From NCBI RefSeq assembly GCF_006439395.2, contig NZ_CP083950.1, positions 1,116,001-1,180,000 of the forward strand: DNA of 64,000 bases, in the 5' to 3' direction. Below are positions 18,780 to 26,691 of this stretch, one piece after another; the first letter of the stretch is position 1; the number at the start of each line of letters is the position of its first letter. The notes beneath the pieces were generated by a model that was given only the letters and a program-made list of their open reading frames with translations, did no database searches and was not told where the DNA came from. This DNA is from Mesorhizobium sp. B4-1-4 (GTDB lineage: Bacteria; Pseudomonadota; Alphaproteobacteria; Rhizobiales; Rhizobiaceae). Made by a program: the position numbers and the translations under genes.

Positions 18780-19862
18780 TCATTTCTTGTTCTCCGCCGT
18801 CGCGGCTGGCACTTCGGTCTCGTTAGGGATGCGCGCCGCTTCGCTGGCTTCCATGCCTGCCCGAAGATCGTCTTTCGTCACGTGGGAATAGCGCGACGTG
18901 GTGGCAAGCTCGGTGTGCCCGAGAAGCTTTTGAGCCATCTTCAGGTTGCCCGTGGCGCGCACCAGGCGCGTGGCGGCGGTGTGGCGGTTGTCATGAAACC
19001 GGTAATCCTCGACGCCGGCCCGGCCCTTCGTGCGGCGCCACTCGGTCTTGAAGCCTTCCATGGTGATCGGCTCGCGGCTTCCCTTGACGACACCGGGGCG
19101 CGGCCGCTTGACGACATAGGAGAAGACCGCCGTCTTGTGGTGATCCTTCAGGCCCCACAGGAGAGCGAACATCGCTTCCGTCATCGGTATCGTGCGGGTC
19201 TTGTCCCCCTTGCCGGTCACGCGGAATTCCCGATTGAAGAAATCGACATCCTTCCACTCGAGCCCGACAATCTCAGCTCGACGGCAACCGGACAGGATTG
19301 CGAAGCGCAGCGCCGGGGCGTAGTCGCCGCGGATCGCCGCCATGAACTTGGCCTCTTCGTCGGCAGTCGCTTCCCTTACCCGCTCCTGCGGCTCCTTGAG
19401 GAAATGATCCTTCCACTCGATGTCGGAAACGGTCTGCTTCCATGTGCGCCGCGCACGCCTCAGCAAAGCCCGCAGGACTTCACAGACGCTTCGGTTGACG
19501 GTTGCAGCAGAAACACCTTCGCCACGTCTCTTGGCCACCGCCTTGGCCACCGTGGCATCATTTATGGCGGATATCATGGTCAATGCGCCGATCTGCTCCT
19601 GAAGCCATTCCAAGGAGCGCAGCGTGTCGACGTGGTTGCGATGGAACTGCCCGACCTCGTTCCAATATTGAGCAGCTGCAGCCTTGAAGGCGAGGGGCTT
19701 GCTGGCATCGAATTGCAGCCCCTTCAGGCGCGTTCGTTCGGCCTCTTCAACCTTTTCAGCTTCGCGCTTTGACGTGCATCCAGTCGGGCCTGAAAATCGC
19801 TGGCGTCTATAACGGAAGTCGTACGAGTATTCCGATTGGCCGGGGCGCTTGAAAACTGACAT
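18780..19862 (-). CDS. Tyrosine recombinase (phage-type integrase)
   Basis: This 360-residue integrase has an N-terminal arm-binding-like region, a core-binding domain and the catalytic domain with Arg in SGCRRAEIVGL, Lys in GKGDKTRTIPM, FHDNRHTAATR (His-x-x-Arg) and GHTELATTSRYSHV with the nucleophilic Tyr. It should catalyse integration and excision between the two att copies. Its 3' end faces the tRNA. The excisionase-like gene upstream overlaps its start by 139 bp, an unusually deep overlap that may limit integrase translation. Confidence 0.93.
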   Translation of the reverse strand: MSVFKRPGQSEYSYDFRYRRQRFSGPTGCTSKREAEKVEEAERTRLKGLQFDASKPLAFKAAAAQYWNEVGQFHRNHVDTLRSLEWLQEQIGALTMISAINDATVAKAVAKRRGEGVSAATVNRSVCEVLRALLRRARRTWKQTVSDIEWKDHFLKEPQERVREATADEEAKFMAAIRGDYAPALRFAILSGCRRAEIVGLEWKDVDFFNREFRVTGKGDKTRTIPMTEAMFALLWGLKDHHKTAVFSYVVKRPRPGVVKGSREPITMEGFKTEWRRTKGRAGVEDYRFHDNRHTAATRLVRATGNLKMAQKLLGHTELATTSRYSHVTKDDLRAGMEASEAARIPNETEVPAATAENKK

Positions 19863-20044
19863 TTGCGGGCCTCTCGAAATTCTTCAAGGTCGGTCGGGTC
19901 GTACCGCCGGGTTTCTCGCTTCTCGCCCAGGCCGATATTGACGTAGCGAATCCGGCCGGCGCAAGTCAGCGCGCGCAACTGCTTCTCGGATATGCACAGT
20001 TCCCGCGCCGCTTCGGTCGGGGACAGGAGCGCCCGGTTACCCAT
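19724..20044 (-). CDS. Excisionase-like helix-turn-helix protein
   Basis: This 106-residue protein contains a MerR/excisionase-type winged helix: LLSPTEAARELCISEKQLRA, then GRIRYVNIG and RRYDPTDLEEFREARK. The C-terminus is basic. Position directly upstream of and overlapping the integrase supports a recombination directionality factor. The ATG at 20044 is preferred, overlapping the upstream gene by 8 bp; an ATG at 20077 is an alternative. Confidence 0.75.
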   Translation of the reverse strand: MGNRALLSPTEAARELCISEKQLRALTCAGRIRYVNIGLGEKRETRRYDPTDLEEFREARKCQFSSAPANRNTRTTSVIDASDFQARLDARQSAKLKRLKRPNERA

Positions 20045-20825
20045 TGTCTGTACCGGTCCGGTTGGGGAAACTGGCATCCAAGCGATCGGCGCTCAACCGT
20101 AGCCCTGTCGCCACCGGCTCCGATGCCGGCTCCTGTATGGTGAGGGCGGATTGGCAAAATCGTGCAATGGAGTCTGCGAAGCGGTGGAGCGCGTCACGCT
20201 TGAAAGCCATGTTCCAGGTGCGCGGGCCGTATTCTTCGCCGCCGGCATCTTCTGCCAACTGCTCGATAAACTCCTGGGTCAGCCCTTGTCTCGGCTTCAG
20301 AGGGGCGGTGTTCTCGGTCATGCTGCAGCCTTTCTGGATGGGCTCAACCGTGGACGCGCGAATAGCCGGGTCGGCATTCCAGGCCCACACGTACTTGTCT
20401 CGACCTGGCCGGCCGCTTCGCGTGTCCTTGCCGCTATGTGAAAAACCAATGCGAACCCATCCGTCGAACCGGTAAAGGTTGCCACCGTGAATTACGGCGT
20501 CCTGATAGCTAATAGCCCAGGGCTTTTTCATAGCCGGGAAGATGAATTCCCGCCATAAACGGACAGCAACACGGCAGAGATCGGGGCGCTCTGCGCATAC
20601 CCGTGATAGCTCGATAGCATCCGCCCGCGTCAGACCCTTGACGGCGGCCGCCATAAGATGGTCCGTCGCAGTGACTGCGACTAGCCGGCCACTGTGCCGC
20701 AAGCCGTGCGCTGATGTCGGGGTAGGCCGATTGATCGGCCCCATGCGATGCCCCCAAATATCCAGGCACGAATTTAACTCGTGCAAGCTGATGGCGTCGA
20801 AGCTGATGAGCGGATCGATCAGCAT
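20037..20825 (-). CDS. Unknown element protein, possibly GNAT/Mom-like
   Basis: This 262-residue protein begins MLIDPLISFDAISLHELNSC. The middle contains GRLVAVTATDHL, ELSRVCAERPDLCRVAVRLW, then SYQDAVIHGGNLYRFDGW and RSGRPGRDKYVWAW. This order resembles phage acyltransferase-like proteins related to Mom (a DNA-modification GNAT), but the match is from memory and weak. A C-terminal helical region follows (LTQEFIEQLAEDAG). The frame is open to 21011; the start at 20825 clears the upstream gene. If it is Mom-like it could modify DNA bases; otherwise function unknown. Confidence 0.55.
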   Translation of the reverse strand: MLIDPLISFDAISLHELNSCLDIWGHRMGPINRPTPTSAHGLRHSGRLVAVTATDHLMAAAVKGLTRADAIELSRVCAERPDLCRVAVRLWREFIFPAMKKPWAISYQDAVIHGGNLYRFDGWVRIGFSHSGKDTRSGRPGRDKYVWAWNADPAIRASTVEPIQKGCSMTENTAPLKPRQGLTQEFIEQLAEDAGGEEYGPRTWNMAFKRDALHRFADSIARFCQSALTIQEPASEPVATGLRLSADRLDASFPNRTGTDNG

Positions 20826-20871
20826 CAGATGGTCACCCGATCCAGCCCCGGCGTATGCCTTACTGTCTCTG

Positions 20872-21264
20872 TCATGGCTTCCTCGCTGAACGAATGATGA
20901 TTTCGGCGGCCTCATCGTCGCCAGTGACCGCATAGAGGGCCAAGGCAACCCGGCAGGGGTCGATGGCGTGACCTTCCCAAAAGGCGCGCTCTGCCTGGCT
21001 GTGCTGTTCATGGTGGAGGGCTGAACTCAGCGGGACCGTCCAACGGTCGTCAGGCTTCTCCGCGCCGCCGACTTCCCGCTTTCCGTAGGCAGGATCCGCG
21101 TACCGGATATGTGCGGCTTCGACGGGCCGGCCACCGGTGACAATACAGGGAAGGGTGCGTATCCATTTCAGGTGTGCGTCGTCCTCCTGGCGCGGCCGGC
21201 GGCGGCCTTTCGCTGGTGAGGTTGAGAACGCCGTCGGCGGACGCTTGATCGCAAAGCCGGCCAT
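20872..21264 (-). CDS. Ref/DUF968-type HNH-like nuclease
   Basis: This 130-residue basic protein contains WIRTLPCIVTG, VEAAHIRY, KPDDRWTVPLSSALHHEQHSQA and FWEGHAIDP. This is the signature of phage proteins related to Ref, a RecA-dependent nuclease, and DUF968, with HNH-like histidines. One of the usual zinc cysteines seems missing (LPCIVTG rather than a C-x-x-C). A role in phage-type recombination or DNA processing is likely. It is in the same orientation as, and 46 bp from, the next gene. Confidence 0.65.
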   Translation of the reverse strand: MAGFAIKRPPTAFSTSPAKGRRRPRQEDDAHLKWIRTLPCIVTGGRPVEAAHIRYADPAYGKREVGGAEKPDDRWTVPLSSALHHEQHSQAERAFWEGHAIDPCRVALALYAVTGDDEAAEIIIRSARKP

Positions 21265-21281
21265 CAGCGCACCGCCTGGTC

Positions 21282-21581
21282 ATGAGGGATCACCTGAAGA
21301 TCCACATCCACGCCGTGCAACGTGAGGCCGGCAAGCCTGCGATGGTCCTCATGGCCGATAAAGGCCGCTATGCCGGTGGCGCCTTCGTCACGTTCAAGGC
21401 TGGCAAGCGGCAAGCGCTGTGGGATCGCGTGCAAGGGAAAGCCGGCGGCCCTGTCCCGAAGGGGCTTAAGACAGACAAGGCCGAATGGCTGAAGCCCGGT
21501 CTCGTCGGTCGTGTTAGGTTCCTAAAAGGCGAAGAAAAGCTTCGCCATGCGAAGCTGCTCGATTTCAGGGACAAACAGTAG
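21282..21581 (+). CDS. Standalone OB-fold protein related to ATP-dependent DNA ligase C-terminus
   Basis: This 99-residue protein contains GRYAGGAFVTFKAGKRQALW and then AEWLKPGLVGRVRFLKGEEK followed by LRHAKLLDFRD. These segments match the C-terminal OB domain of LigC/LigD-type ATP-dependent DNA ligases, where a conserved W-hydrophobic-KP-x-L begins the last motif. The nucleotidyltransferase domain with the catalytic Lys is absent. It is the only plus-strand gene inside the integrase-side cluster. It may be a DNA-binding accessory protein or a ligase fragment. Confidence 0.6.
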   Translation: MRDHLKIHIHAVQREAGKPAMVLMADKGRYAGGAFVTFKAGKRQALWDRVQGKAGGPVPKGLKTDKAEWLKPGLVGRVRFLKGEEKLRHAKLLDFRDKQ

Positions 21582-21759
21582 GTCGTGGCACACTAACGGC
21601 TAGAGGTATCGATCGCCGTCGGCGCGATGTTCGAGGCAAAACCAATGCGAGGATTGCCTTGGTCGGGCAAATCCGAAAGGCGCTCGTTTGCCGCAGCCTG
21701 GGTTCTAGCAAACGTGGTTCTCTATACGATGGCGCTCACGCGGCACCGGTGTCATGCCT
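21582..21759. other. Gap between convergent element genes
   Basis: About 180 bp between the OB-fold gene and the small minus-strand gene. Open frames here lack ribosome sites and family character; nothing else seen. Confidence 0.4.
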
Positions 21760-21966
21760 TCAGCAAGTCTGATTGGTTCGTCGCTCATCGATATGCCTGC
21801 GGGCTGTTGCACCTAGTTCGTCAAGCTTCTGCTGCAAATGACCGTTCAGCACCATCATCTCCTTTAGCGCTTTCATGACGTCGCCGTTGTGAAGGGCAAC
21901 GAACTTGTCGGCCGCCGCCTGTAGTGCTGCCTCTTGCCGACTGTCGAGCCTGACAATGTGGTCCAT
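21760..21966 (-). CDS. Small hypothetical protein
   Basis: This 68-residue protein begins MDHIVRLDSRQEAALQAAAD and is mostly helical and charged (ALHNGDVMKALKEMMVLNGH). A strong AGGAGG lies 7 bp upstream of the ATG, which makes it a real gene despite its size. It starts 10 bp after the SRAP gene stop and is probably co-transcribed with it. No family recognised. Confidence 0.6.
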   Translation of the reverse strand: MDHIVRLDSRQEAALQAAADKFVALHNGDVMKALKEMMVLNGHLQQKLDELGATARRHIDERRTNQTC

Positions 21967-21976
21967 TGCATGCCTC

Positions 21977-22678
21977 CTAGAGCAGAGATCCTTGCGCCGG
22001 CTGCTGCGGGAACTTGATCTGGGTCGCCGGCTTCTCGACGATGACCAGTGCGTCGTCTGGGGCGGTGCGCTGCAGCTTCTTCGCTTCCGACCACGGCGCG
22101 GTAAGCCAGGTCTCGATTTCTTCCTGCGTGGTCAGCATGACCGGCATCGCCTTCTCGTGGATCGGAGCGATGAGAGCGTTCGGCTGCGTTGTCATGAAAC
22201 CATACAGCTCGAAATCACCGGGACCGTCCTTGACCTTGCGCATGCCTTGCCACCGTGTCCACAGGCCAGCAAAGAAGAACAGTGGCTTGTCTTCACCGCG
22301 GGCGAACCAGACATTGCGCTGAATGCCCGTTTCCGGATCCTTGTCGCCCGGTGTAGGGGAGGGCTCGGCGAAACTGGTGACGGGCACGACGCATCGATGC
22401 TCAACCCCGACATATTGCTGCCAGTGACCGTACTGCGGATTGCGGATGTTGGTGGTGCCGTAGTCAGCCTTTCCCTTCACACGCTCCGGCGGCGTCGGCA
22501 AGCCCCATAGGAGGTTGGCAAGCTCGCGCTGGCCATCCTGCGCGTTGCGCACCACAGGGCCGGGCTGGTTGGGGTAGACGTCGAGAGACGGCTGAAGGTT
22601 GCCGGCGATGTCGCGCAGCGTTCGCGTGAACTGGCGGATCGCCTCCTGGCTGGTGGTGACATTGTAGAGATTGCACAT
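21977..22678 (-). CDS. SOS response-associated peptidase (SRAP, YedK/HMCES family)
   Basis: This 233-residue protein begins MCNLYN with the catalytic Cys2 that crosslinks to abasic sites. It has WGLPTPP, TTNIRNP, HRCVVPVTSFAE and the HEKAMPVML motif with the active-site His. SRAP proteins shield abasic sites in single-stranded DNA by forming a DNA-protein crosslink. It is the third gene of the set preceded by a LexA box at 23394, consistent with its family role. A copy on an island may protect the element's single-stranded intermediates. Confidence 0.92.
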   Translation of the reverse strand: MCNLYNVTTSQEAIRQFTRTLRDIAGNLQPSLDVYPNQPGPVVRNAQDGQRELANLLWGLPTPPERVKGKADYGTTNIRNPQYGHWQQYVGVEHRCVVPVTSFAEPSPTPGDKDPETGIQRNVWFARGEDKPLFFFAGLWTRWQGMRKVKDGPGDFELYGFMTTQPNALIAPIHEKAMPVMLTTQEEIETWLTAPWSEAKKLQRTAPDDALVIVEKPATQIKFPQQPAQGSLL

Positions 22679-22688
22679 GTCGTTGCCC

Positions 22689-23069
22689 CTAGTATCGCAG
22701 GATCTCGGGGACGCTCAGCGGCCCGAGTTCCAGAATGCGCTGGTATTCACCGGTTCGGCGCCAGACGCCCATTGCCCTGCCGTTCTCGCGATCCTTGGCG
22801 GGATCGAACATGATGCCGCCGAAGCGGTCAAGGAACGCCTTGGCATCGGCCTGATTTGCGAAGCAGTGCAGCCGCCATTCTTCATATTTGCCATCCGGCC
22901 AGACCGCCTGCACGTGCCGAATCTGAGGCGCTGCGCCCATCTTTTCGCAGAACCTCGCGATCATAGTGAAGTTCCGCTCGGTGCAGATATCGTCCGGTAG
23001 CGCGACCTGGTGCGGCCATTGCCGATCGATGACCGTTGGGGACGGCTTGACGCGATTGCGCTTGACCAA
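22689..23069 (-). CDS. Hypothetical protein
   Basis: A frame of about 126 residues contains RQWPHQVALPDDICTERNFT, a Cys-containing FCEKMGAAPQ and WPDGKYEEWRLHCFANQADA. It ends 10 bp before the SRAP start. The start is unclear: the TTG at 23069 lies 2 bp after the upstream stop, while the ATG at 23129 would overlap the upstream gene by 58 bp. No family recognised. Confidence 0.6.
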   Translation of the reverse strand: MVKRNRVKPSPTVIDRQWPHQVALPDDICTERNFTMIARFCEKMGAAPQIRHVQAVWPDGKYEEWRLHCFANQADAKAFLDRFGGIMFDPAKDRENGRAMGVWRRTGEYQRILELGPLSVPEILRY

Positions 23070-23071
23070 GC

Positions 23072-23362
23072 CTAGACCAGTTCCAGCATCAGATAATTGC
23101 CAGGCTTTTCCAGCCAGCTGGCGCAGCATGCGTCGATGGCCGCCTTGTTGGCTTCCATCCAGACTGACGCGGCCTCGTCTTCTCCCTCGGTGATCTGCTC
23201 ATCATCTGGGAAGCTTTGGATATCCCAGCCTTCAAGGGCGAACATGCCGTCCGCAGCGGCTTCGGCGCTGATACCTGCGCGCGCGAAAACCGCCTCTGCA
23301 GCGGCAATGCCTTGCGCGATCTCATCGGACGACGCGCCCTCTATGTTCAAGCGAAGCTGCAT
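23072..23362 (-). CDS. Hypothetical protein, first gene of the LexA-box transcription unit
   Basis: This 96-residue acidic protein begins MQLRLNIEGASSDEIAQGIA and includes SFPDDEQITEGEDEAASVW. The ATG has AGGAGG 7 bp upstream, and the LexA box lies 32 bp before the ATG, so this gene should be the first one induced by DNA damage. No family recognised. Strong acidity would fit a DNA mimic or adaptor, but that is only a thought. Confidence 0.7.
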   Translation of the reverse strand: MQLRLNIEGASSDEIAQGIAAAEAVFARAGISAEAAADGMFALEGWDIQSFPDDEQITEGEDEAASVWMEANKAAIDACCASWLEKPGNYLMLELV

Positions 23363-23393
23363 GACTGCCTCCTGTGGCTATCCTTCCCGTAGT

Positions 23394-23408
23394 GAACAAA
23401 ATGAGAAC
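23394..23408 (-). promoter_or_regulatory. LexA box (alphaproteobacterial type)
   Basis: GAAC-N7-GAAC on the plus strand, which on the minus strand reads GTTCTCATTTTGTTC. This matches the rhizobial LexA operator GTTC-N7-GTTC including the flanking C and T-run. It lies upstream of the gene set 23362 to 21760 that contains the SRAP gene. Confidence 0.75.
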
Positions 23409-23683
23409 GTGAGAGTCAAGAGCGGCTTGACGAGGCAGGAATATGTTCCTTATTTCTGCATGCATATGAGCAGGGAAGGGTTATGGAAAAGCGCCGAGGC
23501 GCGCCGACTGGTGGATCCATCTCCGATCTGGAACGAGCTGGCGCGGATGTAATCGAAGCGGCTGGCGGTCACTGCATTGCTGCGGGTTCTCGCCAGGAAC
23601 GCGGAACTGGAACGCGAGCTGGCGCTGTCGCGCGCTGCGGTTCCAACGGTTTTTCGCGTGGCTGGCATAGAGAACGAAGCTGA
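23409..23683. other. Divergent intergenic region with short doubtful frames
   Basis: Between the LexA box and the zinc-ribbon gene. A 28-codon frame from 23466 (MSREGLWKSAEARRLV...) and a frame around 23577 (LRVLARNAELERELALSRAA) could be remnants of a small phage gene, but both are interrupted or lack ribosome sites. No gene is called. Confidence 0.4.
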
Positions 23684-24145
23684 ATGGCAAAGACGGCCGA
23701 GGACAATTTCCGCATCGAGGTTTGGGACCGCGAGGAGACGGCGCTTGCCGAGACGATCAATCGCTCGCCGGATTCGAGCGTCAGTCAGGCCGCCTGGCAG
23801 GCCTCAATTCGGCGCCGGCCCGGCATGCTGCTGATCCACTACAACAGCCGCCACGTCATGGAAAAGATCATCACGCCTGGCGAAGTGAAAATCCCACCGC
23901 AAACGATTATCGACGGCAGCATTCACGCCGGGCTAGATGTCGCGCTTGGCGATCTGCGCTCATGGCACACGTTGCGGGCCTGGTGTACAAAATGCTCGCA
24001 TCACGCTGTGGTAAAGCCGGAAGGGCTGATCAGGCGATATGGCAGGGATGCCTTGTTCAGCTCGGTCGAGCGAGCGCTTTTCTGCACGAACTGCGATCGA
24101 GGCGGGCCGGTTAGGCTCGAGGTCCACAGCATGCCGCGAAACTGA
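23684..24145 (+). CDS. Hypothetical protein with zinc-ribbon-like cysteines
   Basis: This 153-residue protein begins MAKTAEDNFRIEVWDREETA. The C-terminal half has two pairs of cysteines (WCTKCSHHA and FCTNCDRGG, about 35 residues apart), a likely zinc ribbon. The middle has GMLLIHYNSRHVMEKI. It is divergent from the LexA-controlled genes and convergent with the RepB-domain gene. A nucleic-acid-binding role is a guess from the zinc ribbon. Confidence 0.6.
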   Translation: MAKTAEDNFRIEVWDREETALAETINRSPDSSVSQAAWQASIRRRPGMLLIHYNSRHVMEKIITPGEVKIPPQTIIDGSIHAGLDVALGDLRSWHTLRAWCTKCSHHAVVKPEGLIRRYGRDALFSSVERALFCTNCDRGGPVRLEVHSMPRN

Positions 24146-24175
24146 GCGATCCGACAATTCCAATGATCGATCGCT

Positions 24176-25009
24176 TTACGATTCGCCTTGCGTATCAGCG
24201 AGGCTGTCGTAGATGCCTGGATCAGCCAGGCCATGGAACTCGGCGAACTGCTTCGGAAAACTGTGCGCCAGATAACGCACCACGTTGAGATTATTCATCA
24301 GCCGGTTGAAATACGCGCTGGTCGCTACAAGCTCCAGACTCCAGACGCCGCGGCATGCATTGGCATCCAGGAACTCGTGGCTCAATGCACCAAACTCGAT
24401 TTCCATCGCCGCCAACGTATCGGTGTCAATGCCGAAGAAATGTTGTCTGGGAATTGAAGGATCCGCCAGCTTCGACTGCGGCGTGAGCGCGATGATGACC
24501 CTGGCGCTGATGAACGTCACCCTGTCCAACGCCACCATCAGTTTCGCCGCTTCTACCTGTCGGCTCGGCGTACCCTTCTTCAGCAAACCAAAGATCTTCG
24601 GATGGACCCCAAAATCCTCCAGAATCTCGACTGCCTCAGGGCAAATTCCTGCGATCAGCGGTTCACTGGGCATCACTGTTTGGTCAAGCCTTCCACGTGG
24701 GCTGAAACCCTGGCTGGCCGAGAGCCTTTCCGCGACCTCTGCCGGCATCGTTGCCAGGCCTTCCGCCTTCAGCACCGCATTGAATGTCTCGACCACCATC
24801 AGTTGGCGAAGAACCTGCACGATCATTTCCACGCGCTCGCGCATCGCCTGCGTCTCGCGAATGAAGCGCCTCATGCGCTCGCAATGACGCTTGTAAGTTC
24901 TACGCAGCAAATAGGGATGAAGAGGCTTTTGTGGCTCCTGCAAGACGCCGGTCAGACGCGTTGCATGGCGGCTGCTTTCCAGGATGCGCTGGGCCGCGGT
25001 TCTGGTCAT
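24176..25009 (-). CDS. RepB-type plasmid-partition domain protein, recombinase partner
   Basis: This 277-residue protein has a basic helical N-terminus (RRTYKRHCERMRRFIRETQA) and a central region ICPEAVEILEDFGVHPKIFG, LLKKG and SRQVEAAKLMVALDRVTFIS. That pattern matches the C-terminal domain of RepB/ParB-like partition proteins of rhizobial repABC plasmids. The ParB N-terminal nuclease-like domain is missing. Its ATG overlaps the serine-recombinase stop by 4 bp, so the two are made together and probably act together in recombination rather than partition. Confidence 0.7.
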   Translation of the reverse strand: MTRTAAQRILESSRHATRLTGVLQEPQKPLHPYLLRRTYKRHCERMRRFIRETQAMRERVEMIVQVLRQLMVVETFNAVLKAEGLATMPAEVAERLSASQGFSPRGRLDQTVMPSEPLIAGICPEAVEILEDFGVHPKIFGLLKKGTPSRQVEAAKLMVALDRVTFISARVIIALTPQSKLADPSIPRQHFFGIDTDTLAAMEIEFGALSHEFLDANACRGVWSLELVATSAYFNRLMNNLNVVRYLAHSFPKQFAEFHGLADPGIYDSLADTQGES

Positions 25010-26586
25010 GTCTGTAAGCCTGGCTCGATCTGCGTGCGTCTTGCCATCGCCACCACCGGCGCGAACGACTGGAAGAGATAGGGATCGAAGTCCATGCCGC
25101 TATTTGCCCTCATCATAGCCGGCAATGCTCTAAAGACGTCTGTCGGCGCTATCAGGAAATCGCGGACCTTGACATTATCGGGCATCACTCTGACCAATAT
25201 CGTGATGTCGGACACGGCCTGGCGTCGCCGCCTGACCGGCCAGCGGGGATAGCCACAGCTCGTGACGCGGCAGCGTGCGGTCCATAGCGCGACCGTGAAC
25301 TCCTTGTTAACGCGAACAAGCGCGGCCTTCCTATCGTAACGGGCCTCTCCGCCGACTTTTTCGATTGCCGCCACAAGGTCATCGATGATCTCGAGCCGTC
25401 GTTGGTGAAGTCGGGTGTTTTGGTCGAAATATCTGTAGTTCAACGAGGAATCGAACCCGACCAGCTTATAAGCCGCCTGGAGGGTTCCGAAGCGGTGAAT
25501 GTACATGCTCTTCGTGCAGCGGCCATGCGCCGCATTGATGATCGAGCCAGATAACCAGCCTTTCTTCTCGAGAATCTTGGCGAGATCGATCAGCAATTGC
25601 TCGTTGCTGATACGCAAAGCGCCAAACTTCTCCGCGGCCACAAACGCTTGCGCCCGCTGGAACACTGCGAGGCTGACAAGTGGCTCATTCACGTTTTCGG
25701 CGCGGACCCAGGCGCTTGGTGGATTGGCGGTCCGCTTGCTATGGAGCTTGGTGTTCGTCTTGTTCCAGACGTTGTTCCCTATATATTTTTCATTGGTAAG
25801 GATCGACTGCACCGAACTAGTCGTCCATGACGTATTCAATTCTGAGGGCACCCCGCGCTCATTCAGCGCCTTCGCGATCTGGAACGCTTTTTTGCCCTTT
25901 TTCACAAACTGATTGAAAACCCAGCGGACGATTTCGATTTCGTCTGCAGGCCCTGGCACTAGGATGACCCGGTCCGTTACCAAGCTCTTCCATTCCCCAA
26001 CTTTGAGGATAGTCTTTGGTCGCCCCGAACCATCTATGAGCAAGCGCCGGAAACCGTAGCCGGCGTATCCGCCACCCCTGAATCCCAACCTGACGACCCG
26101 GCTTTGGCCGATAAAGACCTTCTCCGACAGCATTCGGCTGGCCTCGGCGGCCATACTGCGTTTGATGACCTTCAGGACATCTGATCCGACGCTGCCGTCA
26201 TTGGCGAATTGCTCGGCGCAGAACTCTATCCGCACCCCCGCCATCTGGCATCGATACTCATATGAGGCGCTTTCATTGATGTTTTGGAAGCGTCCCCAGC
26301 GGCTCACATCGTAGACGATTATGGTTTCGAAATCGGCCGTTCCGCCCTCGACGTCGGATAATAGTTGCTGCATGCCAGGGCGGCCCTCAATATTCAGCCC
26401 ACTTCGGCCGGGGTCCTGATAGGTGGCAACAATGTCATAACCCATGACGTCGGCATAACTGCGGATCGCGTCTTTCTGGTTCTCGATGGAGTGGACCTGC
26501 TGGTCCGTGGACATTCGCAGATATTGGGCCGCGCGCGCGCGTCGCCTTCCTGATGGAGCGTTTTGGGCCGCTGCAACTTTTTCCAT
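25006..26586 (-). CDS. Large serine recombinase
   Basis: This 526-residue protein has an N-terminal resolvase domain with the catalytic Ser in AAQYLRMSTDQQ and the conserved VYDVSRWGRFQN, then a recombinase domain (GYGFRRLLIDGSG, LNERGVPSELNTSWTTSSVQ, ILTNEKYIGN) and a long C-terminal part. Large serine recombinases integrate or excise DNA at short att sites. It is the second recombinase of the element and may mark a module acquired separately. The usual zinc-ribbon cysteines of the C-terminal domain are not evident. Confidence 0.88.
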   Translation of the reverse strand: MEKVAAAQNAPSGRRRARAAQYLRMSTDQQVHSIENQKDAIRSYADVMGYDIVATYQDPGRSGLNIEGRPGMQQLLSDVEGGTADFETIIVYDVSRWGRFQNINESASYEYRCQMAGVRIEFCAEQFANDGSVGSDVLKVIKRSMAAEASRMLSEKVFIGQSRVVRLGFRGGGYAGYGFRRLLIDGSGRPKTILKVGEWKSLVTDRVILVPGPADEIEIVRWVFNQFVKKGKKAFQIAKALNERGVPSELNTSWTTSSVQSILTNEKYIGNNVWNKTNTKLHSKRTANPPSAWVRAENVNEPLVSLAVFQRAQAFVAAEKFGALRISNEQLLIDLAKILEKKGWLSGSIINAAHGRCTKSMYIHRFGTLQAAYKLVGFDSSLNYRYFDQNTRLHQRRLEIIDDLVAAIEKVGGEARYDRKAALVRVNKEFTVALWTARCRVTSCGYPRWPVRRRRQAVSDITILVRVMPDNVKVRDFLIAPTDVFRALPAMMRANSGMDFDPYLFQSFAPVVAMARRTQIEPGLQT

Positions 26587-26691
26587 CGCCTTGCGCCGTC
26601 TTATCGTAGTTCCAGTCTAGCGATCGGGGGCCTGCGGCTTGGTTAGCAATTCTACTCCAATTTATGTCAAAGAGAGTGCATCGCTTGGCGC

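Noticed and set aside
24176..26640. att sites of the serine recombinase flanking its operon
   Set aside because: Only a 9-bp match (CGCCTTGCG near 24183 and 26588) was found, too short to support boundaries.
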